This document shows, one piece after another, positions 1-7,978 of a DNA stretch of 64,000 bases. A program made the position numbers and the translations under genes. The notes beneath the pieces are model-generated. The model saw nothing but the letters and a program-made list of their open reading frames with translations. It did no database searches and had not been told where the DNA came from. Positions within the stretch are counted from its first letter, which is position 1. Every line of letters begins with the position of its first letter. Source of the DNA: Pseudomonas sp. v388 (GTDB taxonomy: Bacteria > Pseudomonadota > Gammaproteobacteria > Pseudomonadales > Pseudomonadaceae); NCBI RefSeq assembly GCF_003935425.1, contig NZ_RHQN01000002.1, positions 558,001-622,000 on the forward strand, written 5' to 3'.

Positions 1-222
1 GGTGCCGTTTCGCTGGTGCTGTTTCTGGTGGTGATGGCCGCGACGCTCTGGAACGCCGTGCGTCTGCGCGAAGGCTGGGGTCTGTATCTGGCCTGTGCGT
101 TGGTGATGCTCAACTTTGACGGTGCCAAGCTGATCGGCAATCCGGATGAGCTGTGGGTGCTGGTGCTGCTGCCGGCGGCCATGGTGCTGGGGCGCGTGGT
201 GCAGAGTCGACGTCGGCTGTAA
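1..222 (+). CDS. C-terminal end of a membrane protein, probably O-antigen ligase (WaaL-like), truncated by the window edge
   Basis: Only the last 73 codons are present and the frame is open to the left edge, so the start lies outside the window. The visible part has two hydrophobic segments separated by a short polar stretch and ends in a basic tail (SRRRL), as in polytopic inner-membrane enzymes. In PAO1 the gene next to the WaaP-like kinase, msbA and hldE is waaL, which joins O-antigen to lipid A-core at the periplasmic face. The assignment to the O-antigen ligase/polymerase group rests mainly on that context; the visible residues alone would not prove it. Confidence 0.5.
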   Translation, partial: GAVSLVLFLVVMAATLWNAVRLREGWGLYLACALVMLNFDGAKLIGNPDELWVLVLLPAAMVLGRVVQSRRRL

Positions 223-240
223 CCCGGTAAACCTGCGCAG

Positions 241-328
241 GCGCCAGCTTGCTGGCGAAGCGGGCGGTACATGACCTGCGGATGTGGCGCCTGACAGAAT
301 GCCTTCGCCAGCCAGCTCGCCGCTACCG
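241..328. repeat. REP doublet (two inverted REP units)
   Basis: A unit reading gccagcttgctggcgaag is followed about 50 bases later by the inverted counterpart ccttcgccagccagctcgcc. Between them lies a spacer containing gatgtggcgcctgaca, which recurs almost unchanged in the repeat after waaA. It sits in the gap between two convergent genes, the usual place for Pseudomonas REP elements. Confidence 0.75.
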
Positions 329-360
329 GGTCGGGCGCTGTTGCCCCACGGGCAGCCCGT

Positions 361-999
361 CTAGTCCAGCGACCGCGCCACTTCCGCAGCACTGCAAAGA
401 CTCTGGCCACTGAGGTAGCCGTTGAGGAACGCGCGATTTCCATTGCCCAGCAACCACTGCCGATCCTGCGGATAGCGCATCATGTGCTTGAAGTTGCGCA
501 GGCGCAGGTGCTTGCGCAGTGGGCGGCGATAGGTCTTCATGTCCGCGATGTCGATCAGGCCGAGCTGGCCTTCAGGGGTCAGGACCACGTTGCCCAGATG
601 CGCCGATCTGAAATACACGCCCTTTTCATGCAGGCTGGCAATGAAACGCCCCAACTGCAGCCGCAGCTCGTCATCGCTGGTCGCCTCGTTCAGTACCTGG
701 CGCAGGGTACGTCCGGCCAGCGGGTCATAGTGCACGGCGTCGCGGGCGATGTCTGAGATCCGATAGACCTTGCGCACATGCGGGCACGGGACGGCCCGAT
801 TGGCCAGGGTCGTGCAGTTGTCGGCAAAGCGCCGGGCATAGGGATACCAGGCAGCCGAACTGACCACGCGCTTGCGGCGGAACAGCTTCAGCATCGAACC
901 GTCGGCCAGGCGTAATACTTTGTCGCCCGAGCCGTCGGCTTCAAGGACTTCTGCTCCCTGGACCATATTCAGGTAATGGGCGTGGTCAAGCGCTTGCAT
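361..999 (-). CDS. Lipopolysaccharide core kinase-like protein (Kdo/WaaP family; PA4998-like)
   Basis: A 212-residue protein of the kinase-like fold used by WaaP/KdkA lipopolysaccharide kinases; relatives in Pseudomonas are often labelled toluene tolerance proteins. Visible kinase features are a catalytic-loop-like stretch near residues 135-140 (HLGNVV, in place of the classical HxDxxxxN) and a metal-binding-like DIAD near residue 152, where the usual DFG would be. The catalytic Asp of the HxD motif is absent, so activity is uncertain. It faces away from msbA and lies among LPS core genes, which supports a role in core phosphorylation or its control at the inner face of the membrane. No signal peptide is seen. 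Confidence 0.7.
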   Translation of the reverse strand: MQALDHAHYLNMVQGAEVLEADGSGDKVLRLADGSMLKLFRRKRVVSSAAWYPYARRFADNCTTLANRAVPCPHVRKVYRISDIARDAVHYDPLAGRTLRQVLNEATSDDELRLQLGRFIASLHEKGVYFRSAHLGNVVLTPEGQLGLIDIADMKTYRRPLRKHLRLRNFKHMMRYPQDRQWLLGNGNRAFLNGYLSGQSLCSAAEVARSLD

Positions 1000-1077
1000 C
1001 GATACTCCGGTTGTCTATGCCCCTGGGGCAGGACGGGCGCGTATGTTACCGCAGCAAACAGTGACGAAACCCGCTTG

Positions 1078-1086
1078 TGATACAAT
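1078..1086 (+). promoter_or_regulatory. Extended -10 promoter element upstream of msbA
   Basis: TGATACAAT fits an extended -10 (TGnTATAAT) with one mismatch and lies 30 bases before the msbA ATG. No convincing -35 hexamer is present, which is common for extended -10 promoters. Prediction only. Confidence 0.4.
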
Positions 1087-1115
1087 TCGGCCTCTTTTTG
1101 ACACGACGGATTCTC

Positions 1116-2918
1116 ATGAAACCCTCCGAATCGTCCGCCACATCCAGCGTGAAAATCTATTTCCGCTTGTTGTCATATGTGCGTCCGTACGCAGGCATCT
1201 TTCTGCTCAGCATCATCGGCTTCGTGATCTTCGCGTCTACCCAGCCCATGCTGGCGGGTATCCTCAAGTATTTCGTCGACGGCCTGACCAACCCCGATGC
1301 CGTCCTGTTTCCCAATGTGCCGTACCTGCAAGACCTGAAACTGCTGCAGGCCGTGCCGCTGCTGATCGTACTGATCGCGGCCTGGCAGGGCTTCGGCTCG
1401 TTTCTCGGTAACTACTTCCTGGCCAAGGTTTCGCTGGGCCTGGTCCACGATCTGCGGGTCGAGCTGTTCAACAAGCTGCTGGTCCTGCCCAACCGCTATT
1501 TCGACACCCACAACTCGGGCCACCTGATTTCCCGCATCACCTTCAACGTCACCATGGTGACGGGCGCTGCGACCGATGCCATCAAGGTGGTCATCCGTGA
1601 GGGCCTGACGGTGGTGTTCCTGTTCGTCTACCTGATGTGGATGAACTGGAAGCTGACGCTGGTGATGCTCGCCATTCTGCCGTTGATCGCTGTCATGGTC
1701 GGCACCGCCAGCAAGAAATTCCGCAAACAGAGCAAGAAGATCCAGGTGGCCATGGGCGACGTTACCCACGTGGCCTCCGAAACCATCCAGGGCTATCGCG
1801 TGGTGCGCAGCTTCGGCGGCGAGCGGTACGAGCAGGACCGTTTCGCCCGCGCCAGCAACGGCAATACCGAAAAACAGCTGCGAATGACCCGTACCGGGGC
1901 GATCTACACGCCGATGCTGCAACTGGTCATCTATACCGCGATGGCCGTGCTGATGTTTCTGGTGCTGCTGTTGCGAGGCGAGGCCTCGGCGGGTGATCTG
2001 GTGGCCTACATTACGGCAGCGGGCTTGCTGCCCAAGCCGATCCGCCAGCTGTCCGAAGTCAGCTCCACGATCCAGAAAGGTGTCGCCGGTGCCGAGAGCA
2101 TTTTCGAGCAGTTGGACGTCGAGCCGGAAGTGGACACCGGCAGCATCGAGCTGGACCGGGTTACCGGCAGGCTGGAAGTGCGTAATCTGAGTTTCACGTA
2201 TCCACAGACCGAACGGCAGGTGCTGGACGACATCAGCTTCACCGCCGATCCCGGCCAGATGATCGCGCTGGTTGGCCGCTCGGGGAGCGGCAAGTCGACC
2301 CTGGCCAATCTCATTCCGCGCTTCTACGGCCATGAAACCGGCAATATCCTGCTCGATGGCGTGGATATCAACGACTATCGACTGCGTAACCTGCGCCGCC
2401 ACATTTCCCAGGTCACCCAGAACGTGACCCTGTTCAACGACAGCGTGGCCAACAATATTGCCTATGGCGATCTGGCCGGCGCGCCGCGTGCCGATATCGA
2501 GGCTGCCGCCGCCGACGCCTACGCTAAGGAGTTCATCGACCAGCTTCCTCAGGGTTTCGACACTCAGGTCGGGGAAAACGGCGTGCTGCTGTCCGGCGGA
2601 CAGCGCCAGCGTCTGGCGATTGCCCGCGCCTTGCTGAAAAACTCGCCGCTGCTGATTCTCGACGAAGCCACTTCGGCGCTCGATACCGAGTCCGAACGCC
2701 ACATCCAGGCGGCACTGGATCAGGTCATGAAAGGCCGCACCACGCTGGTGATCGCTCACCGCCTGTCGACCATCGAAAAAGCCGACATGATTCTGGTCAT
2801 GGATGGCGGTCGCATCGTCGAGCGTGGCACTCATGGCGAACTGCTGGCGCAGAACGGCTACTATTCCCGCCTGCATGCCATGGGCCTGGACGAGCCGGCG
2901 CCGGTCGGCGCGGTCTGA
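1116..2918 (+). CDS. msbA: Lipid A export ATP-binding/permease protein MsbA
   Basis: A 600-residue half-transporter that flips lipid A-core from the inner to the outer leaflet of the inner membrane, driven by ATP. The N-terminal ~330 residues form the six-helix ABC exporter domain. The nucleotide-binding domain follows, with Walker A GRSGSGKS near residue 387, signature LSGGQ near 491, Walker B LLILDEATSALD near 511, and the switch His in VIAHRLST near 545. An upstream in-frame ATG would add 13 residues, but the chosen start gives the usual MsbA length and beginning. It lies between the kinase-like LPS gene and hldE, all part of LPS biogenesis. Confidence 0.97.
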   Translation: MKPSESSATSSVKIYFRLLSYVRPYAGIFLLSIIGFVIFASTQPMLAGILKYFVDGLTNPDAVLFPNVPYLQDLKLLQAVPLLIVLIAAWQGFGSFLGNYFLAKVSLGLVHDLRVELFNKLLVLPNRYFDTHNSGHLISRITFNVTMVTGAATDAIKVVIREGLTVVFLFVYLMWMNWKLTLVMLAILPLIAVMVGTASKKFRKQSKKIQVAMGDVTHVASETIQGYRVVRSFGGERYEQDRFARASNGNTEKQLRMTRTGAIYTPMLQLVIYTAMAVLMFLVLLLRGEASAGDLVAYITAAGLLPKPIRQLSEVSSTIQKGVAGAESIFEQLDVEPEVDTGSIELDRVTGRLEVRNLSFTYPQTERQVLDDISFTADPGQMIALVGRSGSGKSTLANLIPRFYGHETGNILLDGVDINDYRLRNLRRHISQVTQNVTLFNDSVANNIAYGDLAGAPRADIEAAAADAYAKEFIDQLPQGFDTQVGENGVLLSGGQRQRLAIARALLKNSPLLILDEATSALDTESERHIQAALDQVMKGRTTLVIAHRLSTIEKADMILVMDGGRIVERGTHGELLAQNGYYSRLHAMGLDEPAPVGAV

Positions 2919-3048
2919 GCCTGGCGCGGCGCTTGTGCTCCCGTGAAGCGCCGCCGGCCGGGCGTGCAGGATTCGTCCTGGCGCCTACGCTTTATGCCAG
3001 CCCGGAGACTTTCTGAAGCAGCCAAGGATCAGTCTGTTCCAAACCCTG

Positions 3049-3057
3049 TGCTAAGAT
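3049..3057 (+). promoter_or_regulatory. Extended -10 promoter element upstream of hldE
   Basis: TGCTAAGAT resembles an extended -10 element and lies about 35 bases before the hldE ATG, inside the 173-base gap after msbA. No clear -35 box. It suggests hldE can be transcribed apart from msbA. Confidence 0.4.
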
Positions 3058-3091
3058 TCCGCCCCTGTTCATTCTTAGTACGGGTTGTTCG

Positions 3092-4513
3092 ATGAAGTTG
3101 TCCATGCCGCGTTTCGATCAAGCGCCTGTCCTGGTGGTGGGCGATGTCATGCTCGACCGATACTGGCATGGTGGTACCTCGCGAATTTCCCCCGAGGCAC
3201 CGGTGCCGGTGGTCAAGGTCGACCAGATCGAGGATCGTCCCGGTGGTGCCGCCAACGTCGCCTTGAACATCGCCGCCCTTGGCGCGCCCGCTTCGCTGGT
3301 CGGTGTCACCGGCGAAGACGAGGCTGCCGACAGCCTGACCAACAGCCTCAAGGCCGCCGGTGTCGTGGCGCGTTTCCAGCGGATCGCCAGCCAGCCGACC
3401 ATCGTCAAGCTGCGGGTCATGAGCCGTCACCAGCAATTGCTGCGTATCGATTTCGAGGAGCCGTTCGCCACCGATGCAGTGGCCCTGAGCGCGGAAGTCG
3501 ATACCCTGCTCGACGGCGTCAAAGTGCTGGTCCTGTCCGATTACGGCAAGGGCGCGCTGAAAAACCATCAGTTGCTGATCCAGGCCGCGCGCACCCGCGG
3601 TATCCCGGTGCTCGCCGATCCCAAGGGCAAGGATTTCGCGATCTACCGCGGCGCCACCATCATTACCCCGAATCTCAGCGAATTCGAAGCCATCGTCGGT
3701 CATTGTGTCGATGAGACTGAGCTGGTCGCCAAGGGCGCACAGCTGATGGAAGAACTGGAACTGGGCGCTTTGCTGGTCACTCGCGGCGAACACGGCATGA
3801 CCCTGTTGCGCCCGGATCAGAACGCTTTGCATCTGCCGGCGCGTGCCCGTGAAGTGTTCGATGTCACCGGCGCCGGCGACACAGTGATTTCCACTCTGGC
3901 CGCGGCCCTCGCAGCGGGTGAAGACCTGCCGCAGGCCGTGGGTCTGGCGAACCTGGCGGCGGGTATCGTGGTCGGCAAGCTGGGTACCGCTGCGATCAGC
4001 GCGCCGGAGCTGCGCCGTGCCATCCAGCGCTCCGAAGGTTCGGAGCGCGGCGTTCTCGGCCTGGAACAGCTTCAGCTGGCGGTTGAGGATGCCCGTGCGC
4101 ACAAAGAGAAGATCGTCTTCACCAATGGCTGCTTCGATATTCTGCATGCAGGCCATGTGACCTACCTGGAGCAGGCCCGCGCCCAGGGCGATCGACTGAT
4201 CGTCGCGGTCAACGACGATGCTTCGGTGAGCCGCCTCAAGGGGCCTGGTCGCCCGATCAACAGCGTCGACCGGCGCATGGCCGTTCTGGCCGGCCTCGGT
4301 GCGGTGGACTGGGTCATCAGCTTTTCCGAAGGTACGCCGGAAAACCTTCTGCGCCACGTCAAGCCGGACGTGCTGGTCAAGGGCGGCGACTACGGAATCG
4401 ATCAGGTGGTCGGCGCCGACATCGTGCAAGCCTACGGCGGCGAAGTGAAAGTGCTGGGTCTGGTGGAGAACAGCTCGACCACGGCCATCGTCGAGAAAAT
4501 CCGCAAACAGTGA
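3092..4513 (+). CDS. hldE: Bifunctional heptose-7-phosphate kinase / heptose-1-phosphate adenylyltransferase HldE
   Basis: A 473-residue cytoplasmic enzyme that makes ADP-heptose for the LPS inner core. Residues 1 to about 320 are a PfkB/ribokinase-type kinase with the glycine-rich RPGGAANVA segment near residue 50 and the catalytic GAGDT near 258. Residues about 340-473 are a cytidylyltransferase-like domain with [13 protein letters not shown] near 343-356, where HAGH is the HxGH nucleotide-binding signature. The two activities are the first and third steps of the ADP-heptose pathway, with GmhB acting between. Length and domain order match the fused HldE of gamma-proteobacteria. Confidence 0.97.
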   Translation: MKLSMPRFDQAPVLVVGDVMLDRYWHGGTSRISPEAPVPVVKVDQIEDRPGGAANVALNIAALGAPASLVGVTGEDEAADSLTNSLKAAGVVARFQRIASQPTIVKLRVMSRHQQLLRIDFEEPFATDAVALSAEVDTLLDGVKVLVLSDYGKGALKNHQLLIQAARTRGIPVLADPKGKDFAIYRGATIITPNLSEFEAIVGHCVDETELVAKGAQLMEELELGALLVTRGEHGMTLLRPDQNALHLPARAREVFDVTGAGDTVISTLAAALAAGEDLPQAVGLANLAAGIVVGKLGTAAISAPELRRAIQRSEGSERGVLGLEQLQLAVEDARAHKEKIVFTNGCFDILHAGHVTYLEQARAQGDRLIVAVNDDASVSRLKGPGRPINSVDRRMAVLAGLGAVDWVISFSEGTPENLLRHVKPDVLVKGGDYGIDQVVGADIVQAYGGEVKVLGLVENSSTTAIVEKIRKQ

Positions 4514-4527
4514 CCCGCCCGGGTCAC
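4510..4527. terminator. Perfect palindrome spanning two convergent stop codons
   Basis: gtgacccg, a two-base loop, then cgggtcac. The palindrome contains the TGA of hldE on the plus strand and the TGA of the convergent gene on the minus strand. No T-run follows on either side, so if it ends transcription it is not a classical intrinsic terminator. Confidence 0.45.
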
Positions 4528-5486
4528 TTGCTCAAACTGCTGCGCGCCAGCTCCAGAAGCGCCCTGGCCTTGCCGGTCAGGCGCTTGAGGCCGCTCTTGT
4601 TCGGCGCGGGCGTCATGCCCTGCTGGCGCAGCCAGTCCTTCCAGCGAATGCGCTCGTCACGTACCACCCAGCCTTCCTGAATCGCGAAGCTTTCCGCCAG
4701 ATACAAGCCGCGGGTGCTGGCCGGGGTCAGCTTGTCGCGCTTGAGGGTGTACAGCTCGGGCAACGGCGCGCCGTTTTCCAGCGGCATCAGGTACAGGTCC
4801 GGTTTGCTGCGGTTCAGCCGCGCTACCAGCTGATCGTTTTCCAGCGCTTCGTCCACATGGAACAGGCTGACAGGTCGGGCATCCCTGGGGATTTCCAGGC
4901 GCATGTCATAGATCAGTTGCAACGACGCGGTCGGCAGATGCACGTAAGCGCGTGGACGCTCGATCAGGTTCAGGTTGCCGCACTTGATCGGCCGGGCTGC
5001 ACCGGACAACGGCGTCAGGCTGAACGGCATCGCCTCGCGGTAATGCAGGGCCGCGGAGTAGGGCGCCGGTAGCCAGGTGTCCTTGAAGCGCCCGCTCAGC
5101 CAGCCTTGCGGCGTTTCGATCAGGCATTCCTCGGCCACTTCCTGAATGGCAGTGTGCAGCGGCAGCGTCAGTTCGTGGGCCGGGACGTAGCCGGAAATCA
5201 GCTTGAGCACCACATCGCCACGGTCCTGGCGACGCTGACGCACCAACACCCAGTAATCACGGTTCTGCCAGCTGATGGTCAGGCGAATGGACACACCCAG
5301 GTTGGCCAGCTCTGTCGCGAAGCGTTCGGTGTCGGGTACTTCGATCTTGCGCCGCCGCTGCAAGGTCTGGGCGAAGTTCATCGGCATGCCGATGCTCTGG
5401 TAGCTCAGGCTTTCGGAGGTGGCTTCGACGAACAGCGGCAGGGTCTTGAAATTGCTGGGGTTCTTCCGGATCAGGGTTCGCGGCAT
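4524..5486 (-). CDS. Conserved protein of unknown function with a degenerate Nudix-like motif (PA4993-like)
   Basis: I do not recognise an established function for this 320-residue soluble protein. Near residues 110-135 it has a Nudix-box-like layout: G, five residues, E, then QEVAEECLI. In a true Nudix box the last part reads REUxEExGU with seven residues before it; here the spacing is two longer and Q replaces R, but the ExxEE glutamates that bind metal remain. No membrane segment or signal peptide is seen. It is the last gene of a leftward set starting with an SMR exporter, 36 bases after the aldo/keto reductase. Similar Pseudomonas proteins carry a 'metal ABC transporter ATPase' label in my memory, but I see no Walker motifs to support that. 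Confidence 0.6.
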   Translation of the reverse strand: MPRTLIRKNPSNFKTLPLFVEATSESLSYQSIGMPMNFAQTLQRRRKIEVPDTERFATELANLGVSIRLTISWQNRDYWVLVRQRRQDRGDVVLKLISGYVPAHELTLPLHTAIQEVAEECLIETPQGWLSGRFKDTWLPAPYSAALHYREAMPFSLTPLSGAARPIKCGNLNLIERPRAYVHLPTASLQLIYDMRLEIPRDARPVSLFHVDEALENDQLVARLNRSKPDLYLMPLENGAPLPELYTLKRDKLTPASTRGLYLAESFAIQEGWVVRDERIRWKDWLRQQGMTPAPNKSGLKRLTGKARALLELARSSLSK

Positions 5487-5522
5487 TTCGGCTCCTTCTT
5501 GCGTTGGGGTCGGCCGCCTACA

Positions 5523-6338
5523 TCAGGCTTGACGGCGAATCACGGCGGCGGCGCACGCGACGTTGTGCGCCAGATGCATCGGATTGATGGTCCCGACAAT
5601 AGCACCGGCCACGCCCGGATGTTCGAAAAGCAGCTGGAAGCTGGCCTGCACTGGATCGACGCCAGGGTTCAGACAGACGTGACCGCTGGCCAGCGCCTTC
5701 TTGACCAGAATCCCCTTGTCATGGGTTGCCGCGAAATCGATGACCGGCTTTTCGCCCTGCTCATTCAGATTGTAGGTAACCATCGCGCAATCGCCGTCGC
5801 GCAACGCCAGCAGGCCACCTTCGACCGTCTTGCCGGAAAAGCCGAAACCGCGAATCTTGCCTTCACGCTTTAGCTCGGCAAGGGTGGGATACACCTCGCT
5901 GTCGTTGAGAATCGCCAGATCGTTGCCGTCGGAGTGAACCAGCACCAGGTCCAGAAAATCGGTTTCAAGACGCTTCAGGCTGCGCTCCACCGACAGACGC
6001 GTGTGCGCGGCGCTGAAGTCGTGCCGCGACTGACCGTTCTCGAACTCTTCACCCACTTTGCTGACGATCACCCAGTCCTGACGCTGGCCCCTCAGCAGCG
6101 GGCCGAGGCGCTCTTCGCTGGTGCCGTAGGCCGGCGCGGTGTCGATCAGGTTGATGCCCATGTCGCGGGCCATCTTCAGCAGCATGCGCGCCTGCTCATC
6201 GTCGGGGATCGTGAAGCCATTGGGGTACTTCACGCCTTGGTCGCGCCCCAGCTTGACGGTGCCCAGGCCCAGCGGCGAAATGCTCAGGCCGGTATTGCCC
6301 AGCGGGCGATGCAGCTCGTGGAGGGTCTTGAGGCTCAT
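5523..6338 (-). CDS. Aldo/keto reductase family oxidoreductase
   Basis: A 271-residue NAD(P)H-dependent oxidoreductase of TIM-barrel fold. Visible family features are GLGTVKLG near residue 20, the catalytic Asp and Tyr in DTAPAYGTSEERLG near residues 60-73, the catalytic Lys in IVSKVG, and the His in LVHSDG. The ATG overlaps the stop of the upstream FAD oxidoreductase gene by four bases (ATGA), so the two are translationally coupled. A longer reading frame upstream runs through the neighbouring gene and is not used. The substrate cannot be told from sequence. Confidence 0.85.
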   Translation of the reverse strand: MSLKTLHELHRPLGNTGLSISPLGLGTVKLGRDQGVKYPNGFTIPDDEQARMLLKMARDMGINLIDTAPAYGTSEERLGPLLRGQRQDWVIVSKVGEEFENGQSRHDFSAAHTRLSVERSLKRLETDFLDLVLVHSDGNDLAILNDSEVYPTLAELKREGKIRGFGFSGKTVEGGLLALRDGDCAMVTYNLNEQGEKPVIDFAATHDKGILVKKALASGHVCLNPGVDPVQASFQLLFEHPGVAGAIVGTINPMHLAHNVACAAAVIRRQA

Positions 6339-7516
6339 GGCAGCAATTGGTCCCAGACAGGTATCGCCAATGGCGGACGCGGCACGTCGGTCAGCGCCGG
6401 TTGCGGTGTCGGATGAATGCCGTCTTTCGACAGCGCCGCCAGCACGCGATCGGCGAAGTCCGGCGCCAGGGCCAGCTTGGTCGGCCAGCCGACCATCAGC
6501 CGGTCCTGAACGTCGACAAACGCGTTGTCCGGACGAACCAGGCCCGATTGTGCAGGCTCGGCGCGAACTACCCGCAGCGTTGCCCACTTTGCCTGGCTGA
6601 GGTCGACCCACGGCAGCAGGGACTCAAGCTCCTTGCGTGCGGCGGCGATCTGCGCCGCCGGCTCGCGGGCCACGCCGTCCGCTTCGGCCAGATCGCCGCC
6701 CAGATACCAGACGCACTGGCCGTCGGCGGCCGGGTGAGTGGTGACCGTAATGCGCGGCTTGGGTCCGCCGCCCAGGCAGTGCGCGAACAGTGGTTTGAGG
6801 GTCGGGCCTTTGACCAGCACCATGTGCAACGGACGACGCTGCATCTGCGGTTGCGAGACGCCCAGCGCCTCCAGCAGATCGGCCGTTCCGCCACCGGCGC
6901 TCATCACAATGCGCTGGGCGCGGATTTCGCGACCGTCGACGCGCAGGCCCACCAGTTCGCCGGCTTCCCGCACCGGCTCGATACGTTGGCCAGCCAGCAG
7001 GCTGTCACCGGCCAGGTCGGCGAGGCGCTGGATCAGGCTCGGCACATCGACGACCAGCTCGGCCAGGCGATACACCCTGCCCTTGAAACGCGGGTTTTGC
7101 AGCGCCGGGGGCAACGCGTCGCCCTTGACCTGATCGACGCGCCCGCGCACCGCCTTGCTGGCAAAGAAACTGGTCAGGTTGCCAGCGAGGGTGCCGGGCG
7201 ACCAGAGATAATGCGCTTCGGACAGGATGCGCACGCCCGTCAGGTTCAGCTCGCCGGTGCCGGCCAGCGCCTCACGCCAGCGGCGCGGCATGTCGGCGAT
7301 GGCTTCCGATGCGCCGGACAACGCGCCGTGCAGTGCATACTTGGCACCGCCATGGATGATGCCTTGGGATTTCAGGCTCTGTCCGCCACCCAGGCCTGCG
7401 CTTTCAACCAGCACTGTGGAAAACCCCTGACGACGCAGCCGGGCGTTGAGCCAGAGACCGGCAACACCCGCTCCGACAATCAGGACGTCAGTGGAAATAA
7501 CAGCTGGCATGGGCAC
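6335..7516 (-). CDS. FAD-dependent oxidoreductase, DAO/GlpD-like (PA4991-like)
   Basis: A 393-residue flavoprotein of the D-amino-acid-oxidase/glycerol-3-phosphate-dehydrogenase superfamily. The N-terminal Rossmann motif reads IVGAGVAGLW near residues 14-23, followed by an FAD-contact region near 41-50 (GGGQSLKSQGIIHGG). The substrate-binding half is in the middle and a second FAD-contact segment lies near residues 340-360. It is encoded between an SMR exporter, 42 bases upstream, and an aldo/keto reductase, which its stop codon overlaps. The arrangement suggests joint handling of an amine, hydroxy acid or polyol, but the substrate is unknown. Confidence 0.8.
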   Translation of the reverse strand: MPMPAVISTDVLIVGAGVAGLWLNARLRRQGFSTVLVESAGLGGGQSLKSQGIIHGGAKYALHGALSGASEAIADMPRRWREALAGTGELNLTGVRILSEAHYLWSPGTLAGNLTSFFASKAVRGRVDQVKGDALPPALQNPRFKGRVYRLAELVVDVPSLIQRLADLAGDSLLAGQRIEPVREAGELVGLRVDGREIRAQRIVMSAGGGTADLLEALGVSQPQMQRRPLHMVLVKGPTLKPLFAHCLGGGPKPRITVTTHPAADGQCVWYLGGDLAEADGVAREPAAQIAAARKELESLLPWVDLSQAKWATLRVVRAEPAQSGLVRPDNAFVDVQDRLMVGWPTKLALAPDFADRVLAALSKDGIHPTPQPALTDVPRPPLAIPVWDQLLP

Positions 7517-7558
7517 CTCGGTGGATAAAGAGTCCGGCCATTATAGGGGAACGTGATT

Positions 7559-7891
7559 TCAATGCCCGGCCGTTTTCGAGAACATCTGGATCACGACCAC
7601 GCCCAGCACGATCAGGCCCAGCCCCAGCATCGCGGGCAGGTCCAGCTTCTGCCCGTAGATAAAGAACGCCGCGACGCTGACCAGCACGATACCCATCCCG
7701 GACCAGACCGCATAAGTGATTCCCACCGGAATGGTGCGCACGACCAGGATCAGCATCCAGAACGCAATCGCATAGCCCACGATCACGAGGGCCAGCGGCA
7801 GCGGCGTGCTGAATCCCTTCACCGCCTTCATCGAGGTGGTGGCAATGACTTCGGCGGTGATGGCTACAGCCAGCAGATAATAAGCGTTCAT
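7559..7891 (-). CDS. Small multidrug resistance (SMR) family exporter
   Basis: A 110-residue protein, the canonical length for SMR transporters, which work as dimers exchanging protons for cationic compounds or guanidinium. Four hydrophobic helices are visible. The first carries the essential membrane glutamate in AVAITAEVIATTSMK (about residue 14), and the later segment AVWSGMGIVLVSVAAFFIYGQ is typical of EmrE/SugE relatives. The ATG matches the usual family beginning; a start nine codons upstream is less likely. It is the first gene of the leftward set and faces a LysR regulator. Confidence 0.9.
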   Translation of the reverse strand: MNAYYLLAVAITAEVIATTSMKAVKGFSTPLPLALVIVGYAIAFWMLILVVRTIPVGITYAVWSGMGIVLVSVAAFFIYGQKLDLPAMLGLGLIVLGVVVIQMFSKTAGH

Positions 7892-7948
7892 GAGCAGTTC
7901 CTCTGGTGAGGCGGGCATTCTAGAGAATGTCGGGATGGGGTAAAGTCA

Positions 7949-7975
7949 TTACCTATCCTTTTTGCAGATAGGTAA
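7949..7975. promoter_or_regulatory. Probable LysR-type operator between the SMR exporter and LysR genes
   Basis: A perfect 9-base inverted repeat, TTACCTATC and GATAGGTAA, is separated by nine bases. It contains ATC-N9-GAT and the T-N11-A core of LysR-family binding boxes. It ends three bases before the regulator's ATG, so bound protein would cover the regulator's own ribosome-binding region and promoter side while reaching the divergent exporter promoter. Confidence 0.75.
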
Positions 7976-7978
7976 GCC

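Noticed and set aside
1173-2876. 567-codon open frame antisense to msbA
   Set aside because: His/Gln/Gly-rich composition is typical of shadow frames; msbA carries all ABC motifs on the other strand.
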